Shown here piece after piece: positions 33,776 to 41,485 of a stretch of DNA of 64,000 nucleotides (its first letter is position 1; every line of letters starts with the position of its first letter). Source of the stretch: Pseudomonas sp. Irchel s3h14 (GTDB taxonomy: Bacteria; Pseudomonadota; Gammaproteobacteria; Pseudomonadales; Pseudomonadaceae); the NCBI RefSeq assembly GCF_900187425.1, contig NZ_FYDJ01000002.1, forward strand, positions 558,001 to 622,000, given 5' to 3'. The position numbers were made by a program, and so were the translations under genes. The notes under the pieces are model-generated. The model did no database searches and had not been told where the DNA came from. It was given only the letters and a program-made list of their open reading frames with translations.

Positions 33776-36663
33776 AGGCCTCTACCTCCAATGCCCGTCG
33801 CCCCACGTTCGCCCAAGTCAAAGCCGTTGCGCTGCAGAACATTGATCGCGTGCTTGCTCACTGGCTGCCCAACGGTAAACGCGTCGACAGTGGCAAGGAA
33901 TACACCGCCGCCAATCCGACCCGCGCCGACAAGCGCGCCGGCTCCCTCAAGGTTAACTTGAGCAAAGGCACCTGGGCGGATTTTGCCACCGGCGACAAAG
34001 GTGGCGACCTGATCGATCTGGTGCGCTATCTCGACGGCGGCACCGACGTCGAAGCCTGCAACAAGCTGGCGGATCTGCTGCGCGTTACCGCTGGGGCGGC
34101 TGAATCGAAGCCAAGCCCCGGCAAAAGCAAAACACCGGAATGGCTGGCCATTCAGCCGATTCCGGCTGAGGCCATGAGCAAGTGCCCGGCCAAACACCGG
34201 CAACACGGTACGCCGTCCAAGGTTTGGATTTATCGCGACGCTCAAGGCCAGCCAGTGTTGGCCCTCTATCGCTTCGACTTGGGCCCGGATGAAGACGGCA
34301 AGCCGCGCAAGGTGTTTGCCCCGTTGACCTGGTGCCAACGGGCCGACGGTCAAACGCAGCAATGGCGCTGGCAGGGCCTGCATGAGCCGCGTCCTCTGCT
34401 GCGTCTGGATGAACTGGCGCAACGCGCAGAGGCACCGGTCATTCTATGCGAAGGCGAAAAGGCCACCGACGCCGCGGCGGAGTTGCTGCCCAGCTACGTG
34501 GCCACGTGCTGGCCGAACGGCTCGAACTCCTGGCACAAAGCCGACCTGACACCGCTCAAAGGTCGGTCCGTGGTGTTGTGGCCAGACAACGACGCCAGTG
34601 GCAAAAGCTGCATGGATGCCGTCGCGGTACAGTTGCAACAGATCGGCGCCGCGTCGGTGCGCGTGATCGCTCTGGATGTCTTCAAACGCAAGCCCACGTT
34701 CAAGAATGACCAACCGACGTTCGCCAAGGGTGGCCAATGGGAAGACGGTGACGACGCGGCCGATGCCCAACCCAAAGGCTGGACGGCGGCGCACGTCACC
34801 GAGTTGGAACGCAGCGGCGAATTGTTCGGTGTGGAGGCGGAAAAAGCACCGGTCGAACAGCCCGAAGTCAAAGCCAAGCCGGCGAGCAAGCGCGCCGCGA
34901 AACCCAAAAACGATCTGCTGCCCGGCGGCTTTCGTCTGACAGCCGAAGGTGTGTTTTATTCCGGCGACGATGGCGAAGCGCGCCCGGTGTGTTCGCCACT
35001 GGAGATCCTGGCGCGTACCCGAGATGCGCAGGGTCATAACTGGGGTTTGCTGGTCGAGTTCGACGATCCCGACGGGGCGAAAAAGCGTTGGAACATTCCG
35101 GCACGAACCATGACCGGTGACTTCGGTAAGGACGTACTCGGCCCCTTGGTAGATATGGGCTTGCGTCTGGCCGGCAGTCGCTCCGGACGCAATGCGCGCA
35201 ACGACCTGCAAAGTTATCTCGGCGGCTTTGATAGCGCCCAGCGCGCACGACTGGTTACCCGTTTGGGCTGGCATGACAGCGCCTTCTTGCTGCCCGAACA
35301 GCAGGTCGGCTTGCACACCGAACACCTGCACTTCTATGAGGCCGGCGCTCAGCTTCCACCCATCAGCGAAGCCGGCACTCTGGAGCAGTGGCAAGAACAA
35401 ATCGGCGCTTTGTGCATCGGTAATCACCGTTTGGCATTTGTGGCCAGCGTGGCGTTTGCCGGTCCGCTGCTGCACATGCTCGGCCATGAGTCGGGTGGCT
35501 TTCACCTCTACGGTGACAGCTCGGGCGGCAAAACCACCCACCTGCAAGTGGCTGCCTCGATCTACGGCGGACCGCGTCTGGTGCGTTCCTGGCGCTCGAC
35601 GGATAACGCACTGGAGTCCATCGCCGCCGCGCATTCCGACGGGCTCCTGGTGCTGGATGAAATCGGCATGTGCGACCCGCGCATCATTGGTGAAACGGTG
35701 TACATGCTCGGCAACGGCACCGGGAAGGCTCGCGCCAATGATCGAGGACAAGCGGGCCGCCAGGTGCAGGAGTGGCGCTTGCTGTTTCTCTCGACCGGCG
35801 AGAAGACCTTGGCGCAGCACATGGCTGAAGCCAATAAGGAACTGAAAGCCGGTATGGAAGTGCGGATGCTCGCCGTACCAGCGGATGCCAGCAAGGGCCT
35901 GGGCATGTTCGACGTACTGAACGGGTTTGATGACGCGGCCGCCCTCTCCGATGCACTCAAGGCACGGGTGGCCAAGTACTACGGCACACCGCTCACCGCC
36001 TTCCTGTCGGCCCTCTGTGAGCCCGGTAAGCGACATGGTTGGTCGGCGATCCTGCGCCACACCTTGGAAGGGTTCATCGCCAAGGCGCTACCTGCCTCGG
36101 CCAGCGGTCAGGCGCATCGTGCGGCGGCCCGTTTCGGTCTGGCGGCCGCCGCCGGCGAACTGGCCACCGCGATGGGGATTACCGGCTGGCCCGATGGCGC
36201 CGCCACCACCGCAGCCCGGGTGTGCCTCAATGCCTGGATGAATGAGCGCGGCGGTGCTGGCAACTTGGAAGGGGACGCGATCTTGGCGCGGTTGCGTCAG
36301 GTCATCGAGCGCTTCGGTGAAAGCCGTTTCACCCGCTGGGAGTCGGCCGCCGCGAAGATCGATGAACACGGTCCACGCACCATTGACCGGCTGGGTTTTC
36401 GAAAGACGCTGGAGCATGGCCTCGGTGACGCGTTGCACACCACCAACACCTACTACGTGTTGCCGGAGGCTTGGCGTTCCGAGGTGTTCAAAGGCATGAA
36501 CATCAACGCGGTGAACAAGGAGCTGATACGCCGAGGTGTTCTTGAGCCCGGGCCGGACGGCAAAGCCTCCTGCGCCGTCCGATTGCCCGGTCTGGGCACT
36601 CAGCGTTGCTACGTAGTGAAGACGGTACCGGGGACGGATGAAAGCGAGGCTCAGGCCGCCTGA
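33772..36663 (+). CDS. Toprim primase + DUF927 helicase (P4 alpha-like replication protein)
   Basis: 963 aa. The N-terminal fold begins with GTWADFATGDKGGDLIDLVR (about 65-85), as in zinc-finger/primase proteins of plasmids and ICEs. Toprim region about 222-290: CEGEKATDAAAE supplies Glu and WPDNDASGK the Asp-x-Asp. DUF927 helicase-like ATPase about 385-700: Walker A GDSSGGKTTH (about 581-590), Walker B LLVLDEIGM (about 625-633), and sensor LLFLSTGEKTL. Its job should be priming and unwinding at the iteron sites, as P4 alpha does. Translation is coupled to the short genes upstream and so is under antisense RNA control. Confidence 0.88.
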   Translation: MKASTSNARRPTFAQVKAVALQNIDRVLAHWLPNGKRVDSGKEYTAANPTRADKRAGSLKVNLSKGTWADFATGDKGGDLIDLVRYLDGGTDVEACNKLADLLRVTAGAAESKPSPGKSKTPEWLAIQPIPAEAMSKCPAKHRQHGTPSKVWIYRDAQGQPVLALYRFDLGPDEDGKPRKVFAPLTWCQRADGQTQQWRWQGLHEPRPLLRLDELAQRAEAPVILCEGEKATDAAAELLPSYVATCWPNGSNSWHKADLTPLKGRSVVLWPDNDASGKSCMDAVAVQLQQIGAASVRVIALDVFKRKPTFKNDQPTFAKGGQWEDGDDAADAQPKGWTAAHVTELERSGELFGVEAEKAPVEQPEVKAKPASKRAAKPKNDLLPGGFRLTAEGVFYSGDDGEARPVCSPLEILARTRDAQGHNWGLLVEFDDPDGAKKRWNIPARTMTGDFGKDVLGPLVDMGLRLAGSRSGRNARNDLQSYLGGFDSAQRARLVTRLGWHDSAFLLPEQQVGLHTEHLHFYEAGAQLPPISEAGTLEQWQEQIGALCIGNHRLAFVASVAFAGPLLHMLGHESGGFHLYGDSSGGKTTHLQVAASIYGGPRLVRSWRSTDNALESIAAAHSDGLLVLDEIGMCDPRIIGETVYMLGNGTGKARANDRGQAGRQVQEWRLLFLSTGEKTLAQHMAEANKELKAGMEVRMLAVPADASKGLGMFDVLNGFDDAAALSDALKARVAKYYGTPLTAFLSALCEPGKRHGWSAILRHTLEGFIAKALPASASGQAHRAAARFGLAAAAGELATAMGITGWPDGAATTAARVCLNAWMNERGGAGNLEGDAILARLRQVIERFGESRFTRWESAAAKIDEHGPRTIDRLGFRKTLEHGLGDALHTTNTYYVLPEAWRSEVFKGMNINAVNKELIRRGVLEPGPDGKASCAVRLPGLGTQRCYVVKTVPGTDESEAQAA

Positions 36664-36749
36664 CGGTGAGCCTGCTGACTGAGGAAGAGCCGGCTTAATC
36701 GGCCTCGCCAGCCACTGCGAACCCCTACCCAATAATCAGGACACAATCC

Positions 36750-37592
36750 ATGAACCGAATTGAACAACTGAAAGACGCACGCGCCAATAAAGTCATCGAA
36801 ATGGAGGCGCTCAAAAAGGAAATACCACCATTTGAGGCAGCACTTCACAGCGAGGACGTCATTCACCAAGGTCGAGAGAGCGACGTCAGGCATGAAATCA
36901 GCAGTCGCCAAATCAAGATCGACTCGATCGATCATCAGATCTTCCGACTCGACCAAACACTGGATCGCCTGGAAAAGCTGGCCAATCGAGAGAGCCTGAT
37001 GGAGGGCTACATTACCGACATGGCTAACTGGATGGCGGATGAGCTGGAGCTTAACGATAAACGGCAAAGCCTGAGCACTCGCCTGGAGGAAATTCGCCAG
37101 CAAGCACAGGAAGAGATTACCAACGCACGGCAGGCTGAGACTGAGGCGGCTACCGCTTACGCACAGGCCGTAGCGTGGGGCGACGTCGACGGCGAAAAAG
37201 CAGCTAGCACCGACGCTCAGAAAGCCGCGAAAAACCTCACTACCGCGAGCGAACAACATCGCCGCCAGCTCCTGATCATCACCGCCTTGGAGCAAGAGCT
37301 GGCCATCGTAGACCGACACATCAGTGAGGCTCAGGTAGAACACCAAAAAATTGAGGAAACAGCCTTGCGGCTGGCCCACAACGCACTGGAGGAAGCATGG
37401 AATGAAGCCGCCCAAACGCTGCTGGATGTAGGAGGCAAGCTGTACGCCGCTGCTCGGCTGATAGGCCGCGACCCGGTGTCCTTAATGAAGCTCGACATCC
37501 CCGAGCAGGGTGAAAACTTCGGCAGTTGGAGGTGGGGCGAACTGGCGGACCGTGGCCGCCAGCATCGCACGCGCGATCTGCTCTCGATGTAA
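36750..37592 (+). CDS. Coiled-coil satellite protein, 280 aa
   Basis: ATG 36750. Residues 1-215 are almost wholly charged heptad-like helix (MNRIEQLKDARANKVIEMEA; IDHQIFRLDQTLDRLEKLAN; RLEEIRQQAQEEITNARQAE; LEQELAIVDRHISEAQVEHQ). A short globular end contains DPVSLMKLDIPEQGENFGSW. No signal or membrane segment. It could be a structural or DNA-organising protein; no family is recognised. Separated from the primase by 86 bases and followed by a terminator. Confidence 0.72.
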   Translation: MNRIEQLKDARANKVIEMEALKKEIPPFEAALHSEDVIHQGRESDVRHEISSRQIKIDSIDHQIFRLDQTLDRLEKLANRESLMEGYITDMANWMADELELNDKRQSLSTRLEEIRQQAQEEITNARQAETEAATAYAQAVAWGDVDGEKAASTDAQKAAKNLTTASEQHRRQLLIITALEQELAIVDRHISEAQVEHQKIEETALRLAHNALEEAWNEAAQTLLDVGGKLYAAARLIGRDPVSLMKLDIPEQGENFGSWRWGELADRGRQHRTRDLLSM

Positions 37593-37607
37593 CTGCCGAG
37601 GCCCCTG

Positions 37608-37635
37608 AAACAGCCTGCCTTCGCGGGCTGTTTAA
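37608..37635 (+). terminator. Rho-independent terminator
   Basis: AAACAGCC pairs with GGCTGTTT around a CTTCG-containing centre, 15 bases past the coiled-coil gene. Confidence 0.75.
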
Positions 37636-37656
37636 ACCACTCCAAGGATCGAAGCC

Positions 37657-37842
37657 ATGAACGCAACGACACAAAACAGCTCATCCCTATCCGAAACGCT
37701 TCAATCGAGAAAAGCCCACCTCACCGCCCTACTCAAGATCGTGGATACCAGATTCGGAAAAAGCACAGCGATGCAAAAGTTCACCATCACTGCGATCAAA
37801 GCAGAAATAGGATTAATCGAGCACAAGCTGAACAAAAGATGA
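37657..37842 (+). CDS. Small uncharacterised protein, 61 aa
   Basis: ATG 37657 with CAAGGA upstream. Sequence MNATTQNSSSLSETLQSRKA onward, basic and helical, ending IGLIEHKLNKR. It begins just after one terminator and ends 8 bases before another hairpin, so it forms its own short unit. No family recognised. Confidence 0.55.
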   Translation: MNATTQNSSSLSETLQSRKAHLTALLKIVDTRFGKSTAMQKFTITAIKAEIGLIEHKLNKR

Positions 37843-37850
37843 TTTAAATA

Positions 37851-37877
37851 AACGGAAGCTTAGCGAAAGCTTCCGTT
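37851..37877 (+). terminator. Strong stem-loop after the 61-aa gene
   Basis: AACGGAAGCTT-AGCGA-AAGCTTCCGTT, a perfect 11-bp stem. Followed by GCATTAAAATT, a weak T tract. Confidence 0.7.
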
Positions 37878-38027
37878 GCATTAAAATTCGGCAGGCCAAT
37901 AGAGGACGTTCTTCCAGACGCCCCCTATTTACTTCTGCCCGCTAGAATCCATCGTGTCGTTGGGGTTTCAAGCATGATGTCAGGGTGCCACCTTCAACAA
38001 TGAGCAACATCACTCATGGGGGCAGCA

Positions 38028-38933
38028 ATGATCAAGGGACAGTCAATCAAGAGTATCGCGCGCCTGATAGCTGAGGCAAAAGGTGCGAATCATGTGATGT
38101 TCGTAGTTTGTTGGGATTCTGTAGCTCCAACTCGACAAAAAGAAATTGGTATTCATTATCTCCAGAATGACGGGGATTCAATCCTCGCCTCAGATACCGG
38201 AAAAATCTCAAGTTTTAATATCAGCGGTAAAGAAATTAAGCGAAAGGACCTTCCGCTAATAAAAAAAATGATACCTCAGTATCGGACATGGAAAGATTGG
38301 CATGGACGAGAACATGATGGCATCCAGCATCGCACTATGGATGTATACCCTATAGACTTCATATCTCCTCCATCTGAGAAACTATCGCTTAAAGATATTG
38401 GCGGCGCGATGTATATCGCCACACGACAAATAGATTTGTCGAGCGACCCAGCATCGGTCATACACCTAGCCAATCTGCTACTTGAATATTTCGGAGAGTT
38501 TGAAATATTTGATTTATCAAAACACAAAATATCAGACGTGTTTGCACGCCAGCTTCAATGGGAAGTACTACCCCAAGGGAAATACCCTTGGAGCAAAGCA
38601 TCTAGCATTGTAACTCCTTATCTAACAAAGCTTAGCCAATCTGAAAAAGGAGTTATCGAACATAGAATGCGAGAAATATCAAAATACGAACCCGATTTTT
38701 TAGCAACAGGTCGCGGCGGATACTCCGGGTATTTTGTTTATGGATTTACATCTAAAAGGCTCCACTTCCTAGAAAGCATACACCTCAACAATGCTACATA
38801 TATATTTGGCGACAACTGGGAAGACCTTTCATCCCTGTCAAAGGAAGAAATTATAAATGGCGAACATGAGCACTTAAGAGTAATTCATGATAAAAAGTGG
38901 ATCGGGAAAATTCGTCAATTATTACGCGCATAA
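38028..38933 (+). CDS. Orphan AT-rich cargo protein, about 301 aa
   Basis: ATG 38028 is favoured because GGGGGC lies at suitable distance; ATG 38016 is possible and gives 305 aa. Visibly more AT-rich than the satellite backbone, with many AAA and ATA codons, a sign of separate transfer. Features: SIARLIAEAKGANHVMFVVC at the start, a middle IGGAMYIATRQIDLSSDPAS, and DIGGAMY/HLANLLLEYFGEFEIF. The C-terminus is basic. No signal or membrane segment, and no catalytic motif I can name. It lies in the cargo slot just upstream of the broken parA. Possible defence or conflict gene; function unknown. Confidence 0.7.
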   Translation: MIKGQSIKSIARLIAEAKGANHVMFVVCWDSVAPTRQKEIGIHYLQNDGDSILASDTGKISSFNISGKEIKRKDLPLIKKMIPQYRTWKDWHGREHDGIQHRTMDVYPIDFISPPSEKLSLKDIGGAMYIATRQIDLSSDPASVIHLANLLLEYFGEFEIFDLSKHKISDVFARQLQWEVLPQGKYPWSKASSIVTPYLTKLSQSEKGVIEHRMREISKYEPDFLATGRGGYSGYFVYGFTSKRLHFLESIHLNNATYIFGDNWEDLSSLSKEEIINGEHEHLRVIHDKKWIGKIRQLLRA

Positions 38934-38974
38934 TCGAGGCCGCACCTGATTAATTTTTCATTAAAGGATCTGAC

Positions 38975-39053
38975 ATGAAAGCTTTTTGCGTTTTCAATAA
39001 TAAAAGGCGGAGTAGGGAAAACAACTCTGCTTTGTAATTTGGCTGCCTATTAG
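38975..39053 (+). pseudogene. parA stub, frameshifted and truncated
   Basis: Begins MKAFCVFNNK at ATG 38975. After AATAATAAA an extra A shifts frame. In the corrected frame the next residues are GGVGKTTLLCNLAAY, the deviant Walker A of ParA/MinD ATPases, ending at TAG 39051. The rest of the gene is absent: sequence changes at about 39050 into repeat-rich DNA. A partition-type gene has therefore been lost here, probably when the LysE/HD-GHKL cargo entered. Confidence 0.75.
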
Positions 39054-39085
39054 CCACTATAACTTTGTGCCTGGCGTCCGTTGTT

Positions 39086-39170
39086 GGCCGATTTCTGTCT
39101 GTCAGGAAGGGCAGAAATCGACCCGAACCGGTCAGTCGTGACAGGCAGAAAACGGCCCAGAGTGTGTAAA
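39086..39170. repeat. GGCCGATT-type stem-loop and a lone MITE end
   Basis: GGCCGATTTCTG (from 39086) pairs through GATTTCTG with CAGAAATC (39112-39119). GGCCCAGAGTGTGTAAAAA (from 39151) matches one end of the MITE-like repeats at 41033 and 44218 without the rest. Related stem-loop strings occur at 40262 and 41190. Confidence 0.6.
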
Positions 39171-39173
39171 AAG

Positions 39174-39809
39174 TTATTGAGCCGGTGAAGGGCGATAGGC
39201 GGCCAGCAGCGCCCCCATGCCCATCAGTAGCACGCCAGTGAAGCAATTGAAGTTGCGCAGATTTTTCGATTGCAGGTGGCGCTGCAAGCGCGCACCGCAC
39301 ATGGCATAGAACATCATAATGACGATATTCAGGGTGCACAGAGAGATCAATAGGCAAGCATATTGAGGTAGCTGCGGCTGTGTGCTGTCGACGAACTGCG
39401 GCAGGAACGCGGTCATAAAGAGCAAGGCCTTGGGATTGGACAACGCCACCAGCAAACTGCGGGTAAAAATACCCACCGAGCCTGCACCCATGTTCTTATT
39501 CTGCTGCTCGGTGGACAGCGGCAAATTGCGCGAACGCAGCATCTGCCAACCCAGCCAGATCAGATAAGCAGAGCCGATCCATTTCAAGGCCTGGAATAGC
39601 GTCTCGCTCGCGGCCAGCAACAACCCCAAGCCACAGGCCACCGCGGTGATCAGCAGTGCGTCGGCCAGCACTGCCCCGGCCATGCCCCAGAGCGCAGCCC
39701 TGAATCCATGATTTGAACCATTCTGCAACGCGAGCAGAACGGTTGGGCCAGGTATGGCAACGATTGCCGAACTCATCATGATGAATAGAATCAAGGTGGT
39801 TAGCGGCAT
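39174..39809 (-). CDS. LysE/RhtB family amino-acid exporter
   Basis: 211 aa with about six membrane segments. Family start MPLTTLILFIMMSSAIVAIPGPTVLLALQ, where the PGP motif is diagnostic; RAALWGMAGAVLADALL; LKWIGSAYLIWLGWQMLR; and SNPKALLFMTAFLPQFV. It exports amino acids or homoserine-lactone-like compounds. It is transcribed against the satellite genes and flanked by repeats, so it looks like inserted cargo. Confidence 0.88.
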   Translation of the reverse strand: MPLTTLILFIMMSSAIVAIPGPTVLLALQNGSNHGFRAALWGMAGAVLADALLITAVACGLGLLLAASETLFQALKWIGSAYLIWLGWQMLRSRNLPLSTEQQNKNMGAGSVGIFTRSLLVALSNPKALLFMTAFLPQFVDSTQPQLPQYACLLISLCTLNIVIMMFYAMCGARLQRHLQSKNLRNFNCFTGVLLMGMGALLAAYRPSPAQ

Positions 39810-40000
39810 ACAAATATCCTGTTGAAGTTGAAACGCAATGAGCTTTCAGGTTGATCGCAATTACAGATAGTCCTTCATTTCCTGGAGATCCCCTAAGGAA
39901 GGATTGATACCATATATCGCCAATTCATTTATGTTGATTGTCGGCGACAAATCCAAACCCCCAACAAGGCTTGAAAAAAGGATAATCAGCCCACCCATAG

Positions 40001-40225
40001 CCCCCGTCACCCAGTCGGCTGGCGAGACCGTTCGGCACGTTGATGGTGCAAGCTGGAGTCGACCTTTTACCGCGCTGGGCCAGCGAGATGTTCGATGTCT
40101 CCCTGAGCCCGCTGAAAAGCAAACTGGTTCGTGTAAGCGTCAAACGCAGTTTGCCTGTGCTGCGTTGGGCGGTACGTAATTGTTCATTGAACCGCGCTCG
40201 TCGGCGTATGGGACTGACTGAATAG
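40001..40225 (+). pseudogene. Possible C-terminal remnant of an MpaB-like (DUF2236) oxygenase
   Basis: An open frame without a start reads PSRLARPFGTLMVQAGVDLL, PRWASEMFDVSLSPLKSKLV, and VLRWAVRNCSLNRARRRMG to the stop at 40223. This resembles the C-terminal end of MpaB-like proteins (LLPRWA, LRWA, RARRRMG). The 39998-40000 TAG closes the frame upstream, so most of the gene is lost. The family guess is from pattern memory only. The rest of 39810-40311 shows no gene. Confidence 0.35.
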
Positions 40226-40261
40226 CTCAAACCTGACAGTCTATTTTGAAGGACCGCTTTT

Positions 40262-40299
40262 GGCCGATTGCTGCCTGTTAGCACAGGCAGAAATCGGCC
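40262..40299. repeat. Stem-loop GGCCGATT ... AATCGGCC
   Basis: GGCCGATT-G-CTGCCTG-TTAGCA-CAGGCAG-A-AATCGGCC: two stacked perfect stems. It may terminate the DUF2846 gene (minus strand). Same family as 39086 and 41190. Confidence 0.7.
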
Positions 40300-40311
40300 A
40301 GTAGCTGTCCT

Positions 40312-40836
40312 TTACTGCAACTTTTCCCTAGGCACACGCCGAGTGGTTTTGAGCATTTTCTCCGCATCGTTTTGGGGAACATTGGCCCAGCGAAAATAGA
40401 ACTTCTCGAGCCGGAATGAACCATCCTTAACCTCAGTGACAGCCCAGTTGTCTCGATAGGGAACCGTGCTGGTTTGATTGGCGATGAAGTAGGTTTTGCC
40501 CTTCTCGACAGTAATTGTGAAGCTGCCATCACCCAGATCGCCAGCTAGAAAGTTTTGCCGTTTGGCTTGTACTGCATGCGTGCCAGGCAGCAGCGTGACC
40601 GTGAAGAAACCACCGGAAGGGAGCATCCCAACGTGCAGACCATCCACTTCAATATTTTCAGCCACCCCAGCCCCGACTGTATTCGGTTGCCGCAGGAAAT
40701 AGACCGTTGCGCTGTTTGCGCTGACCTCGGCCGGTGCCTGGTAGAACGGTTGCCCTTCTAAGGACGGGGCGCTGGCGCAGCCCTGAAGCAGCGCGGTAGC
40801 AGCGATAAGCGCAGCGAAAAAAAAGGTGCGTGGCAT
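40312..40836 (-). CDS. DUF2846-like lipoprotein
   Basis: 174 aa from the ATG complementary to 40834-40836 with AGGAAA upstream; a longer in-frame extension reads through the MITE and is rejected. Lipobox LLQGC near residue 20. Beta-rich DUF2846 fold: ATVYFLRQPNTVGAGVAENI, VDGLHVGMLPSGGFFTVTLL, PGTHAVQAKRQN, and VEKGKTYFIANQ. Probably anchored in the outer or inner membrane. Function of the family is unknown. Cargo within the repeat-rich block. Confidence 0.82.
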   Translation of the reverse strand: MPRTFFFAALIAATALLQGCASAPSLEGQPFYQAPAEVSANSATVYFLRQPNTVGAGVAENIEVDGLHVGMLPSGGFFTVTLLPGTHAVQAKRQNFLAGDLGDGSFTITVEKGKTYFIANQTSTVPYRDNWAVTEVKDGSFRLEKFYFRWANVPQNDAEKMLKTTRRVPREKLQ

Positions 40837-41032
40837 AGCGGGTTTCCTATCTGGTTTTTCGGCAGTATGCGAAGGGGCAAACGGAAGCGAGCCGCGTTTG
40901 GGATGGGAGGCGGTCCAGTTCTTGGGCGGACGCGTTGCGCCGGCGAAGTATGCCATCGCTCCCATACGTAACCAAATTGCGCTAGGCGTTTTCCCTACTC
41001 TCAAGAGGCAGCTATTGGCCGCTATTGGCCGA

Positions 41033-41187
41033 GGCTGTGTAAAAACGTTTTTCAGCGCCATTGGAGCCCTGTGTTGGACAGAAAATCGCGTTTCTACGCA
41101 AAATCCAGATCGGCTGAGCAGCCGATAATTTTCAGATTTCGCATAGACGCGCAAACTTCAATTTTGACGAAGCGTTTTTACACACTC
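41033..41187. mobile_element. MITE-like repeat, copy 1
   Basis: 155 bp with short inverted ends: GGCTGTGTAAAAACG on the left and the complement of GAGTGTGTAAAAACG on the right. It matches the reverse complement of 44218-44372 with about five mismatches. It has no coding capacity. The nearly identical pair brackets the HD-GHKL gene. The parent transposon is not in the window. Confidence 0.75.
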
Positions 41188-41485
41188 TGGGCCGATTTCT
41201 GCCCTTCGAGCCGGATAGAAGTCGACCCGAAACGGCCGTTCACACAGGCTTCATTCGTCCAGAATCAGCCACTCCGGACATCCTGCTATCGGGCCATAAG
41301 CAGTAAACGAGAGGTGCCTGCTCTCCGTAGGCATTGAGCGCCCTGTCGAGTAATATCGTGTAATGGCAAAATTATGGCTCTTAGAATCAGCAGACTTTTG
41401 AGTGCCGAAACGTTAAAGGAAGCGAGTTGATGGGGTGCTTCGAACGCCGCACACATCAATCTGCAAAAAACAATAGGGGAAGCAA

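Noticed and set aside
34444..36060. 538-aa minus-strand frame opposite the primase
   Set aside because: High-GC shadow frame. The Toprim/DUF927 motifs on the plus strand are intact and coupled to upstream genes.
39904..40179. 91-aa plus-strand frame in the LysE-lipoprotein gap
   Set aside because: No ribosome-binding site and no likeness to a protein. A different frame here holds the better-supported gene remnant.
40837..41154. N-terminal extension of the DUF2846 lipoprotein
   Set aside because: It reads through the MITE-like repeat. The lipoprotein signal begins at 40836 with a ribosome-binding site.
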